In this document: one piece after another, positions 25,298 through 37,800 of the stretch
How positions within the stretch are numbered: the first letter of the stretch is position 1
How the letters are laid out: every line of letters starts with the position of its first letter
Origin: Protostelium mycophagum
Taxonomy: Eukaryota > Evosea > Variosea > Protosteliida > Protosteliaceae
Assembly: GCA_002081555.1 (NCBI GenBank)
Contig: MZNV01002545.1
Location: 1 to 55,920 of the forward strand
Reading direction: 5' to 3'
Length of the DNA: 55,920 nucleotides
Position numbers and translations under genes: made by a program
The notes under the pieces: model-generated
What the model saw: only the letters and a program-made list of their open reading frames with translations
The model's database searches: none
What the model was told of the DNA's origin: nothing

Positions 25298-27975
25298 ATG
25301 TCTTCACCTATGACGGGAGCCGTTTTCACGGCTGAGCAAGTCCCGCAGATGAAAGATAAGAAGAGAAAGATTCCTTCAAAGGAACTTGATGGAAGTTATT
25401 GGAGTTTGGAGAAGAAGGAAAATGCAAGAGGATTACGATTGTTAGATCGACAGAAGCCTTCTTCCATGTCACCAATATCTTCGCGAAGGAGGGTTGTGGA
25501 GGTTTGATTCCATCATATGGAATTACTTTATTGAATAGAGTAGAAGTTACCAGATACAGAGGTAACGACACAAACAATTCCAACTACTACTTCAGATGAT
25601 GGCAACACCATAATCGAAGAAAAACTGGAACCACAACCACACACATCAACCCCGACACCTTCACATACACCGAAAAAAAAACGAAAGCAGGACAAGGGAG
25701 ACCAGACAGGTCATAATCCATCCTCATCTCGAACTGAATCATTTCAGGTTTCAGTGAGGCCCAGAGAAAAGCATATGAAGGACGCCATGGAAATCCAAAT
25801 CAATACTACTATCGATTCAATGAACCATGGGAAGATCCGAGATTTGGTGCTTGGACAGCAAAGGAACAAGTTCTCTTTTACACTAGACTCGCAGAATGGG
25901 GCGCGCATGATTGGGGTATGTTTCCTCCAAAATCTCAAGATCTCACATTCCCAGGTCTCTTCAGCAGAACCATTCCTGGCAGAGTGGGATACCAGTGCTG
26001 TGCCTTTTATAAGTGAGTTCGATGATTTTATGCCATTGGGTGTGAGATGTACGGGCTCAGCCGCTGTACATCTTTACTCCTCATGATATTCTCTTTATGT
26101 CTGACAAACAACCAACGCAACAACATCATTATTCACTATTTCAGGAATGCTGTAGCGATCAAAATATTACCGAGCACTGGAGAAGTTCCCGCGCATCTCC
26201 TAAGCGAAGACACTTTCCACCAAGTATCAAGCACAACGGTCATCATTCCAAAAAAGCAGAAGAACACGAAGGAAAAGGTCAATCAAAAAATCAAACGAAA
26301 AGTCAAAGAAGCCGCGGAAACGCCTCCACAACAGAAGGAAGAGAAACCGACAGAAGTCAAGATCGAGGTTGTAGAGGGCACTTCAGAAGACAACGGTAAA
26401 GAGAATGTGAGGACATTCGTGATGAATCAGGTTTGTAAGAGGACTCTAAACACTTCTTGTTAGTTTTCGCGGCAGAGCCGCAACATAAAGTGACTTAATT
26501 CTGCGATATTTTTTGTACAGTTTTGCGATGAGGTCGTGATGTCGGATGACTGATGCTACTTTGTTGCGTATAGCGAAGAATGATGCATAGAGTTTATAAT
26601 GCGGATCTGCCGCAACAAAGATGCTCTACAATTCTCTTTATTCGTGATATATTTCTTCGATATTTCACTATAATAACAATACCCAGGCCAATACCGCTGT
26701 CCAAAAGCGTAGAGCCATTACAATAGTGGTGCGAACCTCTTTTACATCACTTGATTCGATTTATTTATTTTCCGTAGAGCTCGCCGGTTAAGAAGAAGAG
26801 CAAAGTGGACCCGAAGCAAAGGACACTGGACTTTTTCCATAAGCCTGTCACTCAACCCATAATTAAACTGTCCAAAAAGATGAAACAAAAGAAGGAACAA
26901 CAGATTAAGAAGAGGGAAGAGAAGGAGAGACACAAGGTGAAGAGTTTATGGAGGATATTATTTTTATGTGAAAGACGGTGGTTCTGTACGGCAGGATACA
27001 CTGTTGCGGAGCAGTAGTACAGATGCTGTGAAGCTTCAACGAGCGTCATTAAGTACAATATAATAGTTTAAAATCTTTTATGGTTGATTTTTGCTTTATG
27101 ATATTTCTTGCATTTGGTTCGGCAGAACCTCTCTATTGCAGATTTTGCCACTTGGCGCCCACAAACTGTCCAAGTGCGTCATTCTGAAATAAAAACTCAA
27201 ATAATTCTCCAGATTGAAGAGAAAGAGAGGCGGGAGAAGCGTAAAGAAGATGTCAAAATATTGGAGCTGCTGGATCGACAAGGCATCATGATTGTAGAGG
27301 GGCTGTATCTGGGCGGTTGCCAAGCGGCAGAAAACCAGAGTTGGATGGTCGAAAAGAACATTCAGTACGTATTGAATACGTCTTCCGAGATTAAACACGA
27401 ATTTCCTCCAGAGATATCATACTTGAGGTATGGAAATTTATTTTTTCTCCAACATTTTTCAACTTGAAAAAAGTTTTGTGATAGGATAATGCTTGTCGCC
27501 TCAGACATTCATACAAAATGACACAACATACTTCCTCCTATTGATTGTGATTCAGGATTCCAATAAGCGATGATATCGACGCCGATTTACTCGGAAATGT
27601 TAGCACAGCGTGCTCTTTTATAACTTTAGCATCCGAGCAAAACAAAAACGTTTTGGTGCACTGTCAGCTCGGTCGCTCTCGGTCCGTGTCTTTTGTGATA
27701 TCTTATCTCATGTCGTGTAAAGGTGAGATGATTGGGATGTGATGTCTCAGGTGATGACGTCATCAGGGTTTACATTATCCGAAGCAGTTACCAAGGTGAC
27801 GACCGCAAAGACAGACACTAAGATGAATGATGGCTTTAAGAGGCAACTGATGACTTTAGAAAAGAAGGTGAAGTTCTCCATTCATATGTTGGTGATGTTG
27901 CATTTTTTTGCATCATCAAAACGCATCTTGCAGAAAAATCAAGAACGAATGTTCTACTTTGCGGCCGCAACGTAA
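25298..27975 (+). CDS. Myb/SANT-like domain - dual-specificity phosphatase protein
   Basis: The first exon starts MSSPMTGAVFTAEQVPQMKD. After a lysine-rich linker (PKKKRKQDK, a likely nuclear signal, near 25675) comes a Myb/SANT-like module: EDPRFGAWTAKEQVLFYTRL, AEWGAHDWGMFPPKS, then RTIPGRVGYQCCAFYK (25745-26011). A Lys/Glu-rich segment follows with a PIP-like QRTLDFFHK (about 26815) and KKREEKERHK joined across an intron (26938-about 27211) to IEEKERREKRKED. Then comes a dual-specificity phosphatase: IVEGLYLGGCQAAENQSWMV, ISDDIDADLL (general-acid Asp), and the signature VHCQLGRSRSVSFVISYLM (catalytic Cys and Arg present). It ends ERMFYFAAAT at 27975. The coiled Lys/Glu stretch continues smoothly across the join, which supports one gene. 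Early exons between 25400 and 25590 are the least certain, and two genes remain possible. Confidence 0.65.
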
Positions 27976-28042
27976 AGTTTCGCACCAAGTCAAGAACAAA
28001 CCATCACGAGTCTAAAAGTGACAGATTTACGGCAATAATTCA

Positions 28043-28713
28043 ATGGACTTCTTCTCAGAATCAATTCGGAGCCTCAGACTCAGTCGTGGAAGGACACTAA
28101 GCAATGCAGAAGACAAACTGACCAACGAGAGTAGAACGGACACAAATCATACGAGCGAAGATGCACCCACCCCCGCACCTTCAATCACCCCTGCGCTCAC
28201 AGATGCACCCGTAGTAGACCCACCAAACACAAGCCTACCCGTTGTAGACGTAGAGTCCCCCGCTATCAAAACACCGAGCGGAGAACCACTCACTGCAGAA
28301 ACCAGTGTAGAGCCACCAGCTGTCGACACACACACAGAGATTACCACTGTCGACACGGTTCCTACAGAAACCCTCGTAGACAACTTGAGCACCGAGGCCT
28401 CAGGAATTGTAGATGGGATTATCGCAAATATAGACGAACCGCGGAACGAGATGAGCTTACCCGGAGATGTTTCGACAGAGAACATGGTATGTCTAAGATG
28501 AACGGCCCTTTAGTAGTTACGCAAACGGGCTGTGTTGGTGTTTCGCTTCCATGACTTGACACGCGATAGGTGTTTGAGGACTTGGACATTAGCTTTGAAT
28601 TCGTTCCGACATCCGTAAATCATTCAAAGAACGTCAATCTACTAACACAACCACAGATGGTGCTCGACTCTGGTCTATTAGACGCCCTCGAGGCCGTGCC
28701 GCTCGCAGACTGA
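28043..28713 (+). CDS. Small Pro/Thr/Val-rich acidic protein, unrecognised
   Basis: Two exons (28043-28486 and 28570-28713) give 195 residues. After MDFFSESIRSLRLSRGR come about 100 residues of irregular P-T-V-D repeats (PVVDPPNT, PVVDVESPA, EPPAVDTHTE, TTVDTVPTE). The second exon (VFEDLDISFEFVPTSVNHSK ... LLDALEAVPLAD) is more globular. There is no signal peptide or membrane segment. The protein looks intrinsically disordered. The GT-AG intron of 83 bases keeps the frame. No family recognised. Confidence 0.65.
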
Positions 28714-28898
28714 GACTGACTAAGACATCTTTTTCTTGTTTGTGGCGACTCACTTATTCATAAAGAGCGTGTTGTTGAGGTTGTTTTCGCAGGAATTTGT
28801 GAATTTGGATCTAAAGTGATGATTAAAGGAGTGAATTGTTTGGGGCCGTGCTCCGAACCGTTTGAGCCTCTGAAATCAATTAATTTCTGCCCGCGAAG

Positions 28899-31800
28899 AT
28901 GAGGCTCACAGGCTTGCTTCTATATGTGATAGCTTTCCTCGTCAGCGGCGTGCTCTCTCTGCAGGGTAAAAAGCTTGTGATGACGTTCATTTGGCTGATG
29001 AATCTGCAGGAACGACTGCATTTTATTCAGCTTCCAGACCTCCTCTCGTTGTCTTTGCGGGGCAGGAAGGAACCTTTGATATCCAAATTGGATGCACAGA
29101 CAGTAATCCCAGCACCTTGTGTAAGATTCAGAAAAATGAATGAGATGTTCCTGACCTCATAGGTACTTCACCATTTTTAGAAGTAGTAACACCATTCTCT
29201 AATGGCTTTGGTCCACAGATCCTTTCAGCTTATTTCCAAAATAGTGTCTTGTTAACGTCTCGTTCTAACACCTTCAACACCACGACATTGACAAGCTTTT
29301 GGGATCCTTCTGTCACGTATGAAGAGATGATCTTCATTAGGTGTTGATCATCTCAGGGTCTCTGGAAATCCCGGTGATACCTACACAATGTATACCATCC
29401 CCACAGATACAGTTGCTGTGAATCAACAACCGTTCACCATTACCATCACCTTCGCCATGTCCTCCACACCTGATAACTCAAGGACTTATCTTTTTAATGC
29501 CAGGACTTTATATAATGCCACAACATCATATGCTTGGTCCTCGTTTCCTGTGGTCTCCCCTCTATATAATGTGAACATCGATCATATCATTTAACACATC
29601 TGATCATTTCAGATCAATCAATTCTTCTTCCAAGTCGCCGAGAATGAGACCGTATCTGGGCCCTCTTTTAACGTACCAACAGTCGGTCAGATTTCACTGC
29701 AACAGGGTGTCTCCTTCTCTACAACCACTCTCACAATGCCCTTTGCGAATACCTTCCCAGTCATCACGGCGTTCAGCCCGACTTTAAACACTGCAACAAA
29801 TACTGCCACTTGGGGTGCCGTGACAGGGACAAGCAAACCTCAATTGTTTTTCAATTATGGGTGGTGAGTGTCTTTGATTTCTGTATTGTTGAACACCGAG
29901 TGACCCGTTTTCATCAGGTATGCACCATTGAATTTTGGAGGAAAACCTTTATTGAATCCAACGACGGGGGCATCTATCCCCTATGGTATCATTCCATCAT
30001 TCCGATCTGGTGCTTATCCGGCTGCCACCGCTTTGGCCAATATCACCGTAAAGTCAATTGCCATTCAGAAATCCCCAGCTTCGTCCTTTACCAGACAAAC
30101 ACAAAGCATAAGTTACAAAATGAATATCCAAGTGAGAGCCACAACGAATGATTCACGCTGACTCGGTACAGGTTTCCGACTACTTCAGCTATTTCAATTT
30201 GGCTGTGACAGACGTGTTATCTGACGGACAAAGCGTCACTGTCGGTAGCATGTCACCCACGCTGTCATTGAATGGTAACAACTATGACATGACCAATTAC
30301 GTTTCCATATCTACATCCAACGGTGTCAGCACACTGACTTGGAACGTGGGCGGCCTCTTAACTTCCAAGTCTGCAAACTCCAACGGTCCTTTCACTTGTT
30401 CCATATCATATACTGCCAAAACATCTGCTACCTATGTGTCCACTGGCAAACCGGTAAGAATGACTTGAATTCATCGTGTTGTGGATTTGCTGCAACGATG
30501 ATCATTATGTAGTATTAATTTCTTTAACGTGATTATTTAGGTCTACCAAGGAGATATCTTAACGTCCAATGTTGTGGTCTCTGGAAACATTGGATCTACC
30601 AGTGGATTCGCACAGCAGGATGGGTCAAGCACAACTGTCACAATCGTGTCTGGACCCATCATGATCAATACATACGCCGTTAACTCGGTTAAAGTGACGG
30701 ACACCTTGACCCCTTCGGTTGTTAAGGCGGGAGACGTGGTTACTTTCGAAATACAATACGTGCTTCCGACTTCCACATTTAACGGAGTCAGCATCAGGGT
30801 AAATCAACTTGAAGACAACTAAAATACTCACGAGATGCAGGCCTATTTTCCTCCCACAATAACAAGCGTGGGCAGCGCGACATTCACTTGGAGTATTCAG
30901 AGTGGATCCCCAGCCAATCTCCGTTCTGCGACAGCATCTGGGTCGGATACTATCAATGATGGAGTGGTCATTCCTGTGTCATTCTACAGTCAGTCATCAG
31001 CATCATCCTCTCTGGCCGTGACCATGAAGACATATGCTTCCACCAACGCGTTGTATTGGACTTTCCCGGCGTATTCTGATACCCAGTTCCGAAACAGCAC
31101 CATTATATTGAGAGTCACTTTACCGGTCACGCAGAAGCAATACGGCAGAATTGGTCCTGTTGCTGGACTGGTCAGTTTTCCACGCATTTCGTTAACTCTT
31201 GACTGACTCATCTCTTAGACCGCGGCCTACGCTTATGAATCCAACATATTACCACCTTATTATGATGGCTGTAATGTCAACTATGTGGAACCATTTGTCC
31301 CGATTATTATCAGTGAAGTTGTGGCAACAGACAGCAGTATCGCGGATGCGCAGTCTAATGTCGCCAAATACAACAGCATGACATTCCCGAAATCTTTCTC
31401 TGCATCTTCGTGCCCTGGTTATAGCGGAACCTTATCGGATGACATATCCACTGCCTCTGCAACCGCAACTTTCAACGTGGGTTTATATTTCATTTTTGCG
31501 GTTACTCTAACAAAATAAATAACTCACTCCGTTGTAGTCACCCCAATCAAATGACTATGTCACAATCTTGGTAATGATTCCCAACATATTCACTGGAAGT
31601 GCGTACGGCGTGAATTTGTCACAGACAGTATCCGTCACTGCGACTCAGACTTCAATTTGTTATTCTCAAGCTACCTCTGGAGCAACGATCTCCGGCACAG
31701 GATCCCTTCCCAATTCTAACGTGTTCACTTCTGTTGCAGGTGAACTTTTGACTGTTACATTTCGTTACAAATTTGCATCAATGATGTTAGTACCACCGCA

Positions 31801-34800
31801 ATTAATATATATTCACAAAAAGAAAGTACAACTGATATTATGCAGCAAGCGCGACAACTGCGCTAGTTTACGGATTCAAGATCCCTACCACTGTGACATC
31901 TAACCAATTGATCACCATCACCACCACATTGAACTCTTACACGTCCATCTCTGGGGGTCCTGCTTTCGGTCCAACAAAAACCACAAAACTGTCGATTACC
32001 ACAGCTCCCATCACGTTGATTGCGCCCATACTCACCTCTATATCCTCCGGCAAGCTCACTGTCGGAGAGATATTCACGTCCACGGTGAATATGACTGTAC
32101 CTTATGCCTCCAACACCAACGTCAAGCTTGTGGTTGTCTATTCTACGAGCTCATCCAGTGTAAATATCGTATTGACCTCGGCCGTATTGCAACCGTATGG
32201 GAATAGCGCCACGACAGCTACGGGATATTCTACTGGTCTTTCGCAGACCAAAAACCCCTCGGATACTGCCACATTCAACTGGGGGACTTTGAATACCTTT
32301 GGGATGACCGCTGTGTCTGTGGTCATCAATGGTTACCTTCCCAGCGCGTATGTATTTTGTTCCCGCCAAACATTCGTTTCTCAAACACAATAGGACTGCG
32401 GCAAATGTCAATGGTGCCACTACCAGCATTGTTGCCACGCTTACATACACAAACAGCCCCACTACTACCACGACAACTAATGTAGCCGTATTTGAGCCTA
32501 TACCTGTAACAATAGCCAAATCACTCTCGAGTACCAACCCAGCTACAGGTAACGAATTGCATCTTTTGAGATAGTTTACAGTTGCACACGGTCCCAAGAT
32601 AAGGCTTTGCAAATTTTAACATTCCGCAGGAGCTGGTACTGTAATCACTACAACATTACAATTGACGTATAGTGGAGCAACCAGTACACTGTATAATATC
32701 ACCGTCACTGACACGTTTCCAAGCATATTCAATACCGCAAATACCGTTGCATCCATCACTTCAACTTGTGGAACAATCTCTTCATCTTCTCTTAGCAACG
32801 GTGTATTAACTGTCTACTTTAATAGCATGTCTATCACTTCGTGTAATGTGGTCTTTCAGATCGCTGTGGCTGCATCCGCTCAGCTCGGGCAGGTTTGTAT
32901 TATCACATGATCAGCGTAAATTGAAAGACGATTAGGTCACTCCCATACCCGCAGCAGGTCTTTCGTATAACAGTCTCAACACTGTATATTCAAGAAATTA
33001 TGTCAAGAGTAGTAATACTCTCTCCTTCACCTTGCTTTCACCCACTGCCGCGTTGACCCTCAGCTCAACATCGCTTCCAGCTACAACAGATCCAAACATA
33101 GAGTTTGGAGAGACTGCCACCTTGCAAGCCGTCTTCCAAGTACCCGGAGGTTACCTGAATAACCTGAACGTTGCGCTGTCCCTTCCCACGGGAACAGTTT
33201 ACGTCTCTTCAGGATTGACTGCATCGGGATCGGCGATAACCGTCCCAACACCCACTGTGGCGAACTCAGCAACGTCTTCTACATTATCATTCTCCGGAAA
33301 CATCATCGCAAACCCAGACCTTCAGAACGGTCCCACTCACACTATCACTGTTCAGGTTGGCAATTTTTGTTCGATGTACATGAACCAAATATTTTCAGTG
33401 GGTGATATATCTGAGCAACACCTCTTCGACCACGACAATCAATCCCGGAGTTTCATTCTCATGGACATATGGTCCTACCACTACAAATAGTGTGCCGGCT
33501 ACTACCTCCCTCAAGCCGGTCGTTCCGGCTCCCACTTTAGCATTGACCGTCTCTCCATCCAACGTAATGGCTGGAACCACGGTTTCTTACACTTACACCC
33601 TCACTTACCCGACATCTCCTGCTACTGGGACTTACAATATTCTTGGATCTATCACGTGAGTCTCACAAAGGTCTGAGATCCATCTGAAATTCTGCAGACT
33701 TCCACCTGGAAATACTTTCACTTATGTGGGGTATACTTTGGCTAAGAATTCATCGAGCGTCACTTTTTCGACAGCTTCATGGCCCGTATTCACTTTCAAC
33801 ACCAACAGCCAAGTATCCGGTGCTTCATCAAGCTCTCTTACCATTGTGCTCACCGTAAAACCGACCACCAATGTTGTGTTAGGAAGCACTTACACTGTAT
33901 CTTCACAGTATACATACAGCTCCGCTCCAACCAACGGAAAAAATGCGGTATGTTGATATTTACAATGAAGTTTATTTACCAATATAATTAAAATTATTAG
34001 GTCGCTTCCTCTTCCACCACAGTGACGACCGCAAACCCCACGGTAACCCAAAATATAGTCAGTTTGACAGCCCCTTTGGTAGCCTTACCCAGTATCACTA
34101 TCGGAACAGTGATCATCGTGAATGTCAGTGTATCTTTACCATCTGGTTATTCCAATCAGCTTATCAATGCCATCACCGTCCCCAACAGCATGACCATCCT
34201 CTCGTCACAGGTAACAATTTGTTTCCTTTTCCCGCAACTGCGTCCTTCTAAATATAAACCCGAGACATTCCACTAAGAGAAATAATAGATACTGTACGTC
34301 GGATCAAAAATCAATTCCACTAATCTGGGATATAATGCAACTTTGAACTCAGGATCAACTGTGGCGACCTTCACATTACCTTCTATTGCGGATTTAGCGA
34401 ATGATGGACTGGCTAATACTGCTGCTGATCAGATCATATACCAGATTACTGCCGTTCTTAACCCTGCCGTCTCTGCCGGTAACACACTGACCATCTCCAA
34501 TACCGTAACTTACGGAGCTGGTGCCACCACAGGTATGTTTATACATTGGTTGTAGATTGATAGGATGTAGCATCTACACCCAATACTCTTACGGTCTACG
34601 AACCAGCGTACAGTATGACGGCCGCAAGCAATGTGGCATCAGTCGGCGGTTCTGACCCGGTGGTTGTCACCTTTACCGTGAACAGAGGAACCTCCGTCGC
34701 ATATAACTCTCCCGCCTTTGACATGTCTTTCCTATACGGAGTAGATCCTAACCTCATCCTTGTTCCTGGAACGGTCAGCGTCGGGTATAGCCCCTCCACA

Positions 34801-37800
34801 GTGAAGACTGGAAATACCGCTGGAGATACATCTGTCTCGGTGGCAATTTCTTACCTCCCAGTCAACACATTCACTATTTCCTTCACGGTGAAAATCATAT
34901 CTAACCCGTTATCTGGCGGAATTCTTTCCCCCTCGGGAATCCTCTCTTGGAACAGTTCGTGGTCCAATACAACCTACACAAACGTGAGTTTAGTCGTGAT
35001 AATTCTTAACGTGATATCAACAGGTCTTCAAAACGTACACAACTGGCAGTATTTCCACTTCGGTTAATGTACTCACACCTGTAATATATAATGTGTCTTA
35101 TAACACGCCTCTTGGAGGAAACAATCTACGTATTGGTGATGTCATCACCGTATCTTCCACCTTTTCCATCTACGCCACACTGGTCCCACAACTGTTATAC
35201 TCTTTCCTTTTGAATAATTCCGCAACCAACGGGGCCGTCGCATCTCTCACAACCAGTAAAATAACTTTTCTGGACAGCGGTATCACTCCCACACAACTGG
35301 TCATCGGAGCACAAGCAGGCTATTCGTCCTTGAATTCTTATGGATATAACGACAAGGCAAACTTCATCGGTGGGAATACCACATCTTCCCCGAATGGTGT
35401 GGTGCTTGGTGTCAGAAATGTCACTGTCACTCTATCCGCAATCATACCCGATAGTACCGAAAACATGTAAGGACAACTCATCCTCATCTATTCTGACAAT
35501 ATTCAGCCAAGCTGATGTCATATCGGTAAAAGGTATCTTGTCACAGAACCCAGAAGGAAGTACACAATACGTTCAGAGCAACTTCAACATCATAGAGCCG
35601 GCTCTCATCCTCGTCATTACAAACAATCCTGATTCCGGTCAAGGTTTCGACAACATCACGCTTACCTTCACCATCTCACACGCATCATCTTCAAGATCCA
35701 CCGCATTTAACGTCAACTTGAATTGCTCCCTGAGCGGATACGATCTGTGGCCAGGAACAGTCGTTGCAAATTACTCTGGAGCAGTTATTAGAACCGGAAA
35801 TAATGCAGGGGATACAACCTTGAACATCTACTTGCCCAGCCTTCCAATGGGTGCCACAATTGGGGTATCACTGTTGGCACAATTGACAGAATACACCCCG
35901 TATAATTCCACGATATACACTCTGGGTTACATAGCCTACACGTCTTTACCAAGCACTCCCTGTCGTCTCTACAATGCAACTGGTACCACATCATTGCACA
36001 GCATCATACCAACCGCAACTGCAAATTATAGTGCCACAATCAAGGGTATCGCACCGAAGAGCTTGAATGTTGGAGAATATTTGACTACATTCGTGACCGT
36101 GACGATGCCTGTGGGATATGTCGGCCAGCTTAATATCACTTCCGTATCAAGCTTTGATAGTGGTGTTCTCCAGGTAAGTGAAATTGTGATTCCTGATATG
36201 CTGACATCTATAGATCTTCAATTCTACCATTGTGTTTGGAGACTTTGTAAACAGCTCATTGCTCATTGGTGGTGCCGCAGGCAGCTTAACGGATACGAAT
36301 ACTGATGGTCTCCTTGATGTGATATATTTTGCATTAGGCCAAGCATACGTATCTGGAAACAGCAAGATCTCCTCACCGACGTATGTGATTATCATACTAG
36401 CCATTATTCTTTAGATATAATCGAGCTTTTCATCTAATAGACAACAGTACCTTCACCGCAATCACGGTGGGACACCGTCAGATCGGAGTGCAGATCGTCT
36501 CTGTTGTGGCTCCACTCCCACAAAATGTTCAAGGAAAGAATGTCTCAATCCTTACGTACCTCTCTACTGGCAATACTATCCTCGGGTCGACATCTACCAC
36601 ATGGCCCATTGTAGAGCCAACTTTACTGTCGTCCTCATCCTCCTCGCCGTCGACAAACGTACAGGGAGGAGACATGATTAGTCACGTGATCTATTTATAC
36701 CATTCCTCTGTCAGTGAAACAAACGCATTCAATACCAACACTACCGTGATTCTACTGCCTTATCACCTATTGGTAGTGGGATCAGTAACTGTCAATTCGT
36801 CCACGTTCACTGTCGCATCCGGTAACAACAACGGTGACACTTATGTCAATGTGGTGGGACCGATGATCATGCTGAATACCACATTGATGGTTACATTCAA
36901 TACCATATTGGACACATACGTACCACACAATTCCACGCTCTCCCTGAATGCGTCCACAGTATGGATGAGTACTCCTGCTGGATTAAGCAGAATATACAAT
37001 ACGTCCTCGACGATGAGTGTCTTTACACTTGACGGAACGATCTCTTCCTCTTACACTTCGGATGTGCACGGAGATAATCCGAACACACTCAGTCCTGGAG
37101 AATTATTACAGATCAATACGTCGGTTATCATGCCCATCGGTTCATCCGACAATGTTAATTACATTTTGTTTCTGAGAAACGCTCCTGGCAGTGGTCTTTT
37201 CCAGGTGAGTAGTTATACTAGATTTTTATTATCTGTGATTTTATGTCTGAAGTCTTCAGGTCATCAATAGTACAGTTCTCTACGGATCTTATATAAATTC
37301 CTCTGTGGCCGCATCTGGTTCTGCCGCTGTACTGACGGATCTCAATCAAGATTCTTATTATGATTCCGTCAGTTTCAACTTGGGCACTATCCGCGCATCC
37401 AAAACAACCCCAATCCAATCTTCACCCACGTACGTCATCTCGTTGGTTCTGAATGTCGTTAACTTGTAACAGGGCTGGGTTATCCAACAGACAGATCATG
37501 TTCACAACATGGTTATACGTTCCATCCGCCGCCGCAATCAATGTGAAGGGGTCCATATTGAATTATAACGTGTCTATTTATAGTGCCACGGGTGGTTTTG
37601 GCGCAGACTCTCAGTCGTGGACTATCGTGGAGCCCAATTTGAGCATGATCCAGACGGCGTCTCCCACAAACGGGCAGGGTGGTGACCTCATCACTTTCAC
37701 CGTGGTATATTCTCACACCAGCTCATCTACATCGGCCGCATTGTATAACAATCTGTGGGTGCCACTTAGTCCTGCTTACGTACTCACCGTTGGATCCGTA

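Larger units (their letters stand above)
20977..26615. repeat. Dispersed short GCGGC palindromes in introns and spacers
   Basis: A family of about 15-19 base inverted repeats of the form TTGCGGC-NNN-GCCGCAA recurs at 20977-20995 (spacer taa), 23241-23255 (gtt), 23324-23338 (tct), 23396-23409 (imperfect), 23647-23661 (tct), 23741-23755 (aaa), 24223-24237 (imperfect), 26468-26483 (aga) and 26600-26614 (atct form, imperfect). Weaker cousins lie at 18018-18037 and its duplicate. All lie outside recognised coding exons. They could fold into short hairpins in RNA. Confidence 0.8.

Noticed and set aside
27108-27210. Separate start of the phosphatase gene (MHLVRQNLSIADFATW).
   Set aside because: It lacks an ATG and reads as intron ending ctccag, whereas the upstream Lys/Glu coil joins in phase to the phosphatase exon.
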